NCBI GenBank assembly: GCA_000444245.1
Contig: ATSW01015618.1
Span: forward strand, 1-24,434
Origin: Botryllus schlosseri
Taxonomy: Eukaryota; Chordata; Ascidiacea; Stolidobranchia; Styelidae
Reading direction: 5' to 3'
DNA length: 24,434 nt
The notes beneath the pieces are model-generated. The model saw nothing but the letters and a program-made list of their open reading frames with translations. It did not search any database and was not told where the DNA came from. Below, in pieces: positions 1 to 12,700 of the stretch; position 1 is the first letter of the stretch; the number at the start of each line of letters is the position of its first letter. The translations under genes and the position numbers were made by a program.

Positions 1-461
1 CACGATGAAAAATTGTGATGTAGGCAACATTGTCAGAATGAAGCAACACGGTGTGTCACCAGCAGAGTACGTACAACTTCAGTGTTGTCAGCCAAAAACT
101 GCCGCTGTTGAACGTTCCTGCTCCATTCTTGGCAAGCTACTTAGTAAGGACAGATACTTTCTACCCGAGAATGCAGGAAAGTATCTTTCGGTGCATTACA
201 ACAAATTTTAACTATTTCTACCATAATATGTGATGTAACTACTGGAATTCTTCGTAGGGTCAGAATTTGTAAGAATAAAGTTTTTTCAAGTAGTCTTTTC
301 AGGCCAAACTACACATCGTAAGGACAGACAGTTCCAACCAGAAATGAGATAAGGAATGCACTTCTAACGTCATGTGGGAAAACACCAATTTGCGTACGCG
401 AGGTCAAAATTTTGTCAAAATCAGGGTTTTAAAGGTCAAAATTTTGATTCTTCAGGTCAAT
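1..461 (+). mobile_element. hAT transposon 3' part with hATC transposase remnant
   Basis: A reading frame from 5 to 211 contains [20 protein letters not shown] and ENAGKYLSVHYNKF, the C-terminal dimerisation (hATC) signature of hAT transposases. DNA from about 10 to 460 is closely similar to 13795-14570, apart from the SINE inserted in that other copy. The terminal GGTCAAAA-rich stretch breaks down near 460, and the TTGCCCTA end seen in the other copy is absent. It lies in the intron after exon 19, about 40 bp from that exon's donor, and continues off the left edge. Confidence 0.82.
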
Positions 462-500
462 AAATATAAAATGTCAGTGTCAAAGGGTATAAGCACATAC

Positions 501-760
501 TTGTAAGCGTGATTTCTTGACATAGTAATGGCGATGAAGTCGATAACGATCAGGTCGATATAAAGGAACTGGTAGTCCGACAGGATGGTGTTGTTGCGAT
601 AGAGCAGCAGAATAGTGGTGAACTGGATCATGGAGTAGAGCGCCATGAATTTGAACATTCCGAAAGACGTGACCAACGCGGCGCGGCCCTCGCGCATCAG
701 AGTGACGACGGAACCGATGCCGTTTTCGATGTTCGCGGTGAACGGCGCTGCGACAGATGC
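501..760 (-). CDS. ATP13A3-like: P5B ATPase exon 19 (M5-M6, residues 915-1000)
   Basis: Acceptor CTTCCCAG, donor GTATGT. Encodes [40 protein letters not shown] and [39 protein letters not shown] is the strongly conserved M5 entry. The exon ends two bases into a codon, so at least one more exon, with M7-M10, must lie left of the window. Confidence 0.95.
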
Positions 761-3700
761 CTGGGAAGAAGATTACAATCTGCAAAACTTCTATGCCTGC
801 GTAAGAGTAGCAAATACTTGGAGAAGATACAATAATGTGATGAAAATATATTAGAAAATCACTATTCTTTCTTAAAATCATCTATTCCAAAGAAGTCGAA
901 ACAAGTCAGTGGTGTATTAACGCAGGGCGTTAAAATATAAACATTGTCAAGTATTCCGACCAAAACTTGAAAAGCGGGCATTTGACTACGTAAACACAAC
1001 ACAACATCCATAATCCTGCTTTGTGCGACAAATCCTGAGTTTAATAGTTGGGTTATCGTTTTCAAGCACAAAATTGAACAGAGCAGATGAAATTTGTTCA
1101 GAACAATAAACAAGAGTCTTACAAACATCCGTCTCTGTAGAAATATTGTTAAATATTCATAGGCCTATTGAATTATAATAGAACTCCTTTAATTGCCGTA
1201 AGTACTTCAGTCCTGTTAGGATCGATTTACGTGGAGTATAGGAGTGGTAAGTGATAAGTGCAATAGTAACAGCTTCTCATCACTGTCACGCGTGAAATTT
1301 CCAGACAACTGGAACAACTGGAACAACTGGAACTAAAAATACAATCTCTGTGAATTTTCTTTTACGGCAACACGAAGACAATAGAATTCACCGAAATTGT
1401 CCTGCTAAGGAAAATCACAAAAAAGGCAGTCGCTCTCTCTCACATTCCAAACAGCTCAGCCCACAAAACCCACCTCCAGTTCCGACAGAGAAAGTCCGAC
1501 GTGGGCACGCTTAAGCGCACCGCAGTCGTTGGCACCGTCGCCGCACATCAGCGTGTGATATCCCACCCCTTCCAACTCTTCCATCAGCTGCGTCTTCTGA
1601 CCGGGAGACATGCGCGCAAAAATAGCACCTGCGAAAGCAACCAGGGCCGTCGAGTTAGTCAGCGTTGGCACACGAATAGAAGTAAAGTCTTAAATTAGAA
1701 GCACCGGGCTAGTAGAAGTAGAAAGCGAAGAGGACTCAAAATAGATGTGACGTTTTCCAAGATGTGTTATAAACTACTTCAACTAGCCAACCCGTGGCCC
1801 GCTAGAAGGATTTGAGTTGCCTGCGCGGTAATTCTTAAAATTAGTATTATTATCAAAATATAAATGACCAAAACAAAATAACCAAAATTTTATTAGCCTG
1901 ACCGTGAAACTTGAGATTTTTATGACTGAAATATCAGTTCCCACGCATTGGCATGGACAGGGGCCAGCCACATTTTTCGTAGGTCGTCATATATGACCAA
2001 AAAGAACAATATTTTGCATATTAGCCGAAATCTTCGATATTTACAAGTCAAAGCGCCGAATAATCCTGTCCTTGCCAAATGAGTCCAGCGGTATGCCGAC
2101 ACGACCCGAAATATCCGCAAGTAACATTATGATTGACCGCACGGCTAGGTCGTGGATACACACTGTGTCTTCATGTCATATTTGTTATTGATTTTGATTC
2201 GTAATATTATCATGTCGTGATTGTTATTGATTTTGAATCGTATTATTATAAGTATTGTTTTCACATTTACATAATCCAGTTCGCTCATATTGGAAGACTA
2301 AAAAAGGTCATCAACATTCAAGTGGCCGGCGCAATGTTTCGTAAATCTCATGTGGCCCTTTGGCCGAAAAGGTTGGCCCGCCCCTGAACTAAAAGTTACA
2401 CCGTTAATTTCGACTCAGATCAAAACTGATTTGACTAGAACGCGAGTCGAGGAGTCGAGATCAATTGCTCGCATGCTAGTCAATTGCGGTGTGATGCTGT
2501 TGTCAAGTTCAAATCCTGTTACGGTTTTGAGATTCAAATCAAACAAATCAAATTTCATCTGTTACGGCCGAATCTACATACAACTCGCAATAAAGTAGAA
2601 AGCGAGATGACGTAAGAGGTAATAGTTACATAAAGCAGAATTGGTAGATAACTAGTTTTTTTTTTACGAACCTCTCTCATTGGAATTGGGAGTTGCTTGC
2701 ACAAAATGACTAAACGACAATGCAAATGGGAGTGCTTTTCAAAAAAACTACTTCCTCCTTTAAAAAATACAAAGTGTAATAAAGTAAGTACACTGTAGTG
2801 GAATTAGTGAAAAAGCATATTCACTTGGGAAGTAATACAAGCAGGTAAATAGTAGACTTGCGTACTACAGATAATTATAAGTGCTGGGGTTCTTAAAAAA
2901 GAACTTTTTTTTTGGAGTCTGGGGATTCAAACTCCACTGTCAAACCTATGAAACTGTTGAGGTCTACAAAAACGACGCAAAACGAATTTGACAAATTCCA
3001 ACCGGTAGAAACAAAGTTATTTGAGATTTTCATTGAAACATTCTGGGATTACCCAGTGCCGTCAATGCTGTTTTTGCAAATTCAAAACTCGGGACTGCAA
3101 TTACTTAGCTTCTACCGGTTGGCAGTGAGCAGAAGTTGTTATGCGTTGCTCTCTTAGACAATTTAGGAATGTCATGGTGTTGAAAGGAAAATTAGAAATT
3201 TTCAAACTTTTATTTTTTATAACGAATTCGAAAAAATTCAATTGGCTATGTGGAGGCTTCTACTGCTTGGAATTCAGCCAAATTCGGTGTGCAGCGTTTT
3301 TTTTAGGCAACCTAACAATTTAATCAGTGAATCCCCAGAATCTGGAAGAAAAAAGTTATTTTTGAACAACCCTACAGAGCACCTCTGAAAATTAACGCCA
3401 AAAAAGCGACATCCACTCACCCTGCACCGCCATGGCTTTGGCGAATTGCGGGAAATACTCTCTGACAACCGCAAACTCGGTGCCGCTAACCGCAATTTGG
3501 CAATCGCCCGGCGCCAGCGCGTCACCCATGGCGATGACCGTTTCCGATAGTTCGTCAGAGGACGACAGCGACTTTCTGCGGACACAAAATAGGATTCGCG
3601 ATCCGGAGAAAATTGAGCCGGGTGAGCGGATTTACTATCTGTAATCCAAATCCAGAACCATGCTCGAATCTAGGGTTACATTCGGTCACAGGGAATATTA

Positions 3701-6700
3701 TTTCTAGAACTACGCTTCATTTCCAATTCACAAATTCATTACATTTGAACAGTACAGTTTACAGACATTTCGTGTTGTATCGATGGATGGCTAATAGCAA
3801 AGTCACAATTCTTTCCAAAGAAACCGAACAACCGCAATAAAGTTACCGTAATTTTCCGAATATAGTGCGCCCCCATGTATAATACGCACCCTTAAAATGA
3901 CGTGTATATTCTGGGAAAAAGCCTGTACCCATGTATAGTACGCACCCTGCATTCGCAGTACATGAATAGTTGCGTTTTAGTACACGATGTTGTTCTGTTT
4001 TGCGATGTCACTGTCGAACAATCATGACATAATGATCGCTAATCAAAATACAAATAATGGCACTGTCTCTAAACGAGAATAGATAGTAGCCAAAGCCTGT
4101 GAGGTCGGCGATAGTTCAGGCTAGCGACACACGACAGCTATCTTGCGCACGAGGCCTATTACAATTACGGATGCGATTGCTCAGGCCAACGGTTATGTCA
4201 GGCGCACCAGTCCTGTTGGAGATGCGACTGATTACGCAAGCGATTATATCTTGCGCACATGGCGTCTTGTGTATGCGATTGTTAAGGCCTGTCGCTGACG
4301 CGAAGAATCAACACTCAACAAGGATTGCCACGCACGCTTGTAGCAATCAGCGACCTGATTTCGCTCGCGTACAAGCTGCAAACCAGCTCAGCAAGAGATC
4401 GCGTGCTTTGCAGCTACGACTCTCGTTATTAGAAACACGCTTTTCGTTAATTGGCAACAACGCGCTCTATTTGGCAGCGCGTTACACTCTATAATACGAA
4501 TTACGGGGCCCAATGGCTAGAGGTGATGCGCGATTTAAACAAACATGAAGACAGGTGTGATTTCAAGTTTTTGATCGAGGGATTTTTTTTTTCAAGGCTT
4601 GCTGTACCCATGTCTAATACGCACCCCCTATTTTAGGGCAAAAAATCGGTAAAATTTTGCGCATTATACATGGAAAATTACGGTAGTTGTTTTAACGGGA
4701 CTTCTTGCAGAATCCACGTATAACGCATGTAATATCAAAAATCCAGCGTCAAGTTTCTCATTATATCAAGTTTCCAATTTTTGCTTGCATAAATCAGGGT
4801 TAATTTTGATATTTGGAGGCTCACCGGTCCGATAAAAAAGGTTCAGAATCATTGGACTACAACATCTTGACTTTAAGATCTTCTTGGCGGCACAGAACTT
4901 TAATATACATTTGAATAATATATTCGTATTGAAATGAGTCTGAACATTTTAGGCTGACACTCGTCAGGAGTGACTGTCTGCAACTAGTAGAGAATAGGAA
5001 GGAACATTGCATATCAACAACCGTATCACCAAATACGACTTCACCGACACAAAATTTCGGATAATCGGGGCAAAGAGATCGCTTAAGCTCAATGTATTAG
5101 TTTTAGACGCTACACAAAACTCCTGTTGGCACAGACTTGACTTTTTTGCATCAAGTACAAAAATTCTTCATCTCCAACATGAGATAGTGAGCTACCTAAT
5201 TTACAGCACTATACCGCCCGCTCTCGTTAACAATGCTTGGAAGGCTATTAACACGGCGGAGAATCTCACTTTTTCGGGCTCCTCTCCTCCTCGACCCGAC
5301 GCCAGCGCAACACCGGGTACGTCCCCGAAAGGTCAGAGGTCACGCCTAGCAGCACTTTCCCGGGCTTCAAGATTCTGCATTCGCGACCCACGCATATCGC
5401 GGTCTCCAGATTGTCGCCGGTGACCATCACTGTGCGTATCGTCGCGTCGTCCAGTTCTCGGATGACCCCTGAACATATAATTCGACCTCAGTGCTACGAT
5501 CTGGCGAAATCAATTATAGTATCGCCCCTAAACGAGTGCACATAAAAATGACCCAATCACTTTTACTTTCCGATCTTTGCGATAAAAATCATGCAAAGCG
5601 ATCTCAGCCTTTAACATTGACAAGCCAGATGAGTGAGAAATGTGTCCGTGCCTCGGAGGTGGTCAAGGTGTTGCTACTCCAGTAGAATTACACTCAATTA
5701 CAAGTAGAAGTAAAAAATGAAGAACTGTAAGTATTCGAGTAAGAAGCTTCATGCAGTAGATTTGGTCGACATATATGTTTTTGTGGCATATACACCGACT
5801 CAAAGATATAGATATACATTATACATACACACTATGGGTGTTCAAAAATGACATTTTCTCTCAAGTTATACTGGCTACTTGATAAAATAGTGCGGTAACC
5901 CAACTTTAGCCTACACACCAAGTTTGGTTAAATTCCAGCCAGTGGAAGCGGAGTTATTGCCGTCAAAAAATTTGGATTTGAATAAAATAGTATTTACGGT
6001 GGGCACACTTATAATAAATAATAATTAAAGAGTTGGTCACCGTAAATACTATTTTATTGATAATCCAAATTTTTCGACGGCAATAACTCCGCTTCCACTG
6101 GTTGGAATTGAACCAAATTTGGTGAACATCGTTTCTGTAGACAACTTAACACTTTCATGGGATGAACAAAAAATTTTCAAATTTTTTTTGATTTATTTTC
6201 AGATAATAAATAGAAACTTTCTTCTCCTTAGCAATGCGGCTACTGGCTGGAATTGAACCGAATTTGCTGTGTAGGCCTAAATTAGGTAAATTAACAATTT
6301 TATCAAGTAGCCATTACAATTTGAGAAAAAAAGTCATTTTTGAACACCCCCAATACACACGACCTGTACGTATGTGCACGATGAGTGTATGGCGTGCACT
6401 GCAACTGGCAGGTGCAGATATATATGCAAAAACTAGCTATTTCATCATTTTTGTTACCGACCACTTTTATATTTTATTGCTGACCGCCTCTGCTTTGCCT
6501 ACATCTAAATCGTTACGATATCAATAAATCATTAACGAAATGCATAGCTACGAAAACGGTTCAGACTCCAATCCGGCCAGTAAGAAAGACACGGTTCCCC
6601 GCATTACGGGGTTTGGACAGAATCCGACTATTGACCCGTCGAAATTGACATTGCACCAGCACCCACCCGCAGATGTCGGCTTCAATTTGTTTTGCAGTAT

Positions 6701-9700
6701 CAGAAATCCGAGAAAGGCGAGGTCTTTCTCGACTAGGTCGCGTTCGATCTTCTGCGCTTTCAACCATTTCAATTCGACGTTCTTGAACGACAAAGCGATC
6801 ACCCTGTAGCCTTCTTTCGTGTGAGCCTGGACGAGAAGGGAACATGCCATGTTTAGAATTCGACTTTTTTGGATTATTTGCAGTACTACTTGCACTACTT
6901 ACTCAGGTGGCTACGTTTTCTGACAACTTCCACTTTTACTTTTTAAAAAACTACACTTTGCATTACTTTTATGAATGCGATTACAATACAGACAGGTCGA
7001 AATAGCCTACGGACCAGGGTAACTGAATAGGAATAGGACGCTGCTTATTTTTGTCCTTGATATTTTTTGCGGCATATACACTGACTCACGATATACATAC
7101 CAGTGTTGGGATGACTCGAGTCACCCTTTTCGTATGACTTGACTTGACTCGAGTCACTTTGCTAAAATGACTTGACTTGACTCGGCATGTCAGAAATGTG
7201 GATTGACTCGTGACTCAGAGCAAAATTCACGAGTCAATTTCAAGTCGTCAAGAATCAATGACCACTCAATCTGTATTCAGACAGCTAGCAAAATGCAATG
7301 ACGTAATCATGCCTCATACTTCGAAAAGGTAACTTGACTTGAATTGTGACTTGACTTGACTCGAGTCACCTCCAAATTTCGAGTGACTTGACGTGACTCG
7401 AGTCAAAATGTGCAATGACTCGAAATGACTCGTGACTCGAAGGTAGTGACTTGATCCCAACACTGATGCATACACACGANCGGTGCATATGCATACCATG
7501 AGAGCATGATTTGCATATGCCGCTNNACAAGGAAGGTGCAGACATAGCCTTGCAAGGCTTTCTGAGTGTTGCACCACCTCTCCATGTTATCCCGGTAATG
7601 CTGAGCGCCAAGCGGGGAAGTCATTGATACCAGTGTTACTAATCAGGTCTTTGGTCCGACCCNGCCGGGNATCGAACCCACNACCCACCGATCAAGAAGN
7701 CNGACGCTCCACCATTACTTCTACTTGAACAGTTTTCAGTTTTNGGCAAAACTGTATCTAGGACACTTTCTTTTTAGCGTACTGTGAAATAAGCTTCTTT
7801 GAATGCCACTGGCATTATGCCAGGCACCGCAATCGCCATAACAAAAATTTCCACCTGAATTTTCACAATTAAAGGCTACCCATTACCCGCGGCCGCCCTC
7901 TCACCTTCAAAACATCCTTAAAATCGCACGGGACGGTATCCGGCAGACAAAGCCTGGCGATGGTTTCCGGCGCCCCTTTCACGTAAACGCTCATATCGCT
8001 GTGACCGGACTGGAGCGGTTTCGCGATAACGCTCGCGCGTTGCAATGACGACAGAAAAGGAAATTGTCGGATTATACCAACTTCGTAATCGGTCCCGGAA
8101 TTCGCAGCGTCCTGAAGTAAGAGTTGGTCAATAACAAAGAATATATTAGGCAAAACTATTTACTTTTTTACAATTAGAACTTTTAAAGGTAGTAAGTAGT
8201 TTTGAGATAAGTTATCATCACTTTTACGAATGAAATTGTCATAACAACCACGCGAAATAGCTCTGGTGTCACAGTAACTGAATATATTTTCGAAGATTCC
8301 ACCTCTTGGAAGCACCATCAGTCATGTCGCGCTAGTCGCAAACATACATCTTGCAATCTCGAAAGTACCAAACTTCGATGAACTGCTAAAAGTACACGAC
8401 CAAATCTACTTTGTGACGCTACCTTCTTGCATAATTTTCAGACATTTCAACTTTTACTTCAGCTTGATGTAGTTTTCGCATATCTTAGAAATTTGAAGAG
8501 CTTCTTGGAGGCACAGAACCTCAATATACAATTGAATAGTATATTCATATTGAAATAAACTCGAATATTTTCGGCTGACACTCGTCAGGCTGACGATTAC
8601 CCCTGTCTTGGAAATTGTGAATTCTATATGTATCTGAGTACAAATTTACGGCCATTATTTCTACATCCTCTTGACAAGCCAATGAACTTCAGCCTGGTGA
8701 TATGATTTGGCACGTTGCTATGTTCCAGATACAAATTGCACTTTATGCATTACAGGGCATTATGCCCCGTTTGAGTATAAATGTCATAAAGATAGGCCAA
8801 CACTACAAGTGTTACAATAAAATTGTACATGAATAAAGGTGCAAGAAAAGATGATAGGCTCACCTCCAAACCGGGATTTGTCTCGTCATAGGAAGCAGCA
8901 GGTCGTACGTAAGTCGTTTGCAGTTGATCGTAATTGGTGGTTTCATCCACCTACGAAAAGCGGAAAGCATGAATGCAAAATCTTTGTCCTCTTATCACGG
9001 GTTAGTCGTCGAGGTCTGCATGGAGGTGTGTGCCAAAAGAAAAAATTCAAATTCTATACTGAAAATTTAAAAAAATGCTCCTGTCCAATGTGGCTTAACG
9101 GCCTAGCGACAAAATGCTCAGTTGTACTGGGCATTTTACCGAGGCTTTACTGAAAGCAATCTTAGGTGATGCCAACCTTATAACGATGCTTTCGGTGCTA
9201 TATTCATTGCATGATATTTGTTGAACTAGTAACAATTACGACGAGCCTCCTATCATAATGTACCAGCGCAGTGACAAGAATAATAAATATCAAGCACACG
9301 TACACCCATGGCAGCCCTCTGGTACAACCTGAATTGCTACCAGGGATTGCCTTGGCCTGGCAGTATGTATTTCTACATTCATAACTCAGCTAAATCTCTA
9401 ATAAACAGTACTACAACGGATGCAGTTTTCGAAAGCATTACGCCCATATTTCATTCGATTCAAGGTTGGGGGTGGAGAGATTAAAATGTTTGATCAATTG
9501 TAATGCCCGGAATCCTCAGCCTCGATGTAAAAGAGTCTGGAAATGATACCGTTAGGTTATTATTTTCGATCACAGAAAAGTACAGGGGTACTTCGCGATT
9601 TACACACAGAAGTCGTAATGTTTTCTATGTGGGAAGCCTGTGGACATAACGCACAAAAGAAGCGTCCAAACCTTTGGCTCAACGAGTTCGAATCCAGTAG

Positions 9701-12700
9701 CCTCGAACATTTTCAGGTCCAAAGGATCCCCGGACGTTTCCCCGTCGATCACCGTCAACGAGTGGCAGGTGGCCATGCATCGAAGGAGGTCTGATTTTTT
9801 TTCCTGCATTTTCAGCCGGTCCGCTTTCAAGGGGGAGTCGAATTTGGCCGAAGACACTGGGAGGACGTGGGACAGGTCCAGACCTTCTTCTGTAAGGGTG
9901 CCAGTCTTATCGAAGGCGACAACGTCGACCTGAATTCGACAAGGATAACAGTGAATATAAAGCAACACGAATGACAACAGTACGCTGTGAGCTATCAATC
10001 TACGCCAGTGGTTATCAACCTTTAACGACTTGGGGAACCCTTACGTTCATCTGCAAGCATTCGAAGGAATCCCAAATTTTTGCTTAGCCACGAAACAAAA
10101 ATCCCCACGATGCACACTTCCACTTGAGCAGTTTCAAGAAAAGTAGCGTTTGGACAGAGTAACATCATTTTTGTGAATGAAATTAGCGGATGTAATCAGA
10201 AATTCGTTCCTACGCCAACACAATTGGTTAACTGATTATAATAGCGCTTCAAAGGATGCGTTGTTGCATTTCCTGATTAATGTTCACAAAGCATTATTGC
10301 AGTAACGATTATGCTCAGGAAGGCATACTCAATAAAATACCGTCCAATTTCGCGCTACAACAAAAATACCATTACGAAAATCACTAATGAAGTATTGTAA
10401 ACACGAGACCACAGCCTGAAGCCCTTACATACAACTCAAATACAATCTCTGAGAAGCTTTGCCTAATTAAGTGATTGCTGATTTACAACTGTACAGTGTA
10501 CATCTAATGGGTCATCAATTTCCTCAGATAAGTAGGCTATTGGCATCTTATGCGACACACAGAGCAATCATGTAGATTTCAAGCCGGACAATTGGCTATA
10601 CATCCTTACATGTGAAACATAATTGTAGGTATGCCACATATCCAGAATCATAGGCGGCCAGTAACGATGTACTTATACTTTGTCAGAGTACCCGAGTATG
10701 TTTCGCCTACTTGCAGCACTTACTGAAGTGGTTGCGTTTTAATACTACTACTTCCTCTTCTACCTGAACAGCCCTCAAGGCAATACAACTTACCACCCAC
10801 ACTTTGATTTCAAAAACTAGAAAATAGTTTTTGGATAAGTTTGCGTCATTTCACGAGTGAGAGAGAGAGATTTATTTTCGCCTGCACCATCGAGATGTTT
10901 TGACGACGGAGATGCGATACGACCTTTAAGTAAGGTCATCTAGTCTGCACCACCGATTTTTCTTCTCCATGCTATCAGTGGATGCTGAGCGCCAAATGAG
11001 ATAGCCGCTGATACCAGTTTTTTGTGTCTATGGTCTGACCCGGCCGGGGATTGAGCCCCTGTATCATGCTAACTGACTATATCTTCGAATATTGTACTTA
11101 TTTGCATCTTTTTATGAGTGAAATTGTCATAAGAACCGCATAAAATGGCTGATCATATCTTCAAACAACGTACCTATTTGCATAATTTTACGACTGGAAT
11201 AGTCATGAGAACCGCATGAAATAGCCCTATATCATGGTGACTGGTATAACCGAATATATTGTTAGCGCCATTTTAATATTTGATCAATGGGGAGTCTCGT
11301 AAAACATTACCTAATACCTTGAAGTGAAAACACGATAAGATATTTGTGATACCTAGTCATCGTGTGAAATAGAGATAAGAAATAAATGGTATGGATAAGA
11401 TATTTGTGATACCTAGTCATCGTGTGAAATAGAGATAAGAAATAAATGGTATGATGTCTCGTGCATAATCTCTCGTGGCTATAATATATATACGTATGCG
11501 ATACAACGCATACATTATTCATTTCAATTTCATGATTGAAAAGCTATTACGTCGTCGTACGTTGATTCAATAAATTTACAAGTCGTGGAGACAGAAACAA
11601 AAAGAGTTGTCCGTGTGATCTTCGAATACGTCCGTCGAATGTAATATACACGCAACAAACGCTGCAAGTAACCTTCTGGAGTCAGATTTCACAACTATAC
11701 CAGCAACAAAACAGTCGCTCTGCGTTAAAACTGGCTATATCTTTAAATATTGTACCGATTTGTAGCAACGCGTCATTAATCATTTGTATTTTTGTATTGA
11801 TCGCGAAAGAAGATACTTCTTGCAATTTCAGAAGTTGCCAACGCAGATCACCTGAGAATCATAGGCCAAACGTACTTATAAAACTACTTTACTTTATGGA
11901 ATAACTTCTACTTTAGTAGCAACGCTGACTTCCTCTGACCATAATTATTACGGGCTACGCAAGGCATTCCTGGCGCACCCAGGTTCGGCACCTATACTCA
12001 TAACGGAGTAGATATTTACAGCATTAGTTCTCTATCATCAACAAAGACATTGACCATCCCCGGTTAGCACTTACTTGACCGCATATGTTTATTCTTTGCG
12101 GGCTGATGGTGCGGATGAACGCTTTCTTGAGACGATCTTGTGCATAGATAATTCCGATGGTCATCGCTAGAGGCAGCGCTGGCGGGACTGTGATGGTGAT
12201 CACGTCGATCGATTTAAAAGCAATGTCCCGGGCTGTTTCACCATGCTGAACCTGGAAATAAAGGGTATGTCTAATAACAATTGATGATACGCTAATTATG
12301 TGCCAAACCGAGTCAGGAGGTTAATACCGGAAAACATTGTGAACAAACGGTCTCGCTGTATCTCCCTCCATAGACTAATTCAAGCGAAATGCTGGTAAAA
12401 TAATTCTAATCGGATTTGTGAAATGTCTCTAATCTGATTTCTGTGTTTTCAGTTAGAGAAGTGTATCTTGCAAAACGAGCCAAGCTTGGTGTACAGACAG
12501 AACTTGATTTCCATTGCGTTTCCTTGTAATTAGGAGTTTCATTCAGCAATTCGAATTTTATTCTGATTAGGAAAAAACCGTGTAGCGATAATTCTAATCT
12601 AATTTGGAGAGGGTGAAAATTTTGTCCAAGTGTGCACTGCACTTTAGGAAGGCGGATATCCTGAAATAGTTCCAGCGGACAGATGCTACAAATGCTAACT

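Noticed and set aside
480-881. 133-codon minus-strand frame overlapping exon 19
   Set aside because: It is an alternative frame of the true M5-M6 exon; the +/-1 frame carries the conserved P5B sequence.
3613-3840. 75-codon plus-strand frame in intron 16
   Set aside because: No similarity recognised; lies in an intron next to exon 17.
4099-4494. 131-codon plus-strand frame inside the TA-flanked element
   Set aside because: Low-complexity, arises from diverged GATGCGATTGCTCAGGCC-type repeats; no transposase motif.
6561-6845. 94-codon minus-strand frame across exon 15
   Set aside because: Shadow of exon 15 in another frame; the frame of [12 protein letters not shown] is the conserved one.
9085-9140. 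A-box-like TGGCTTAACGG followed by a hairpin
   Set aside because: No B box or tRNA fold; single copy in the window, so not called a SINE or tRNA.
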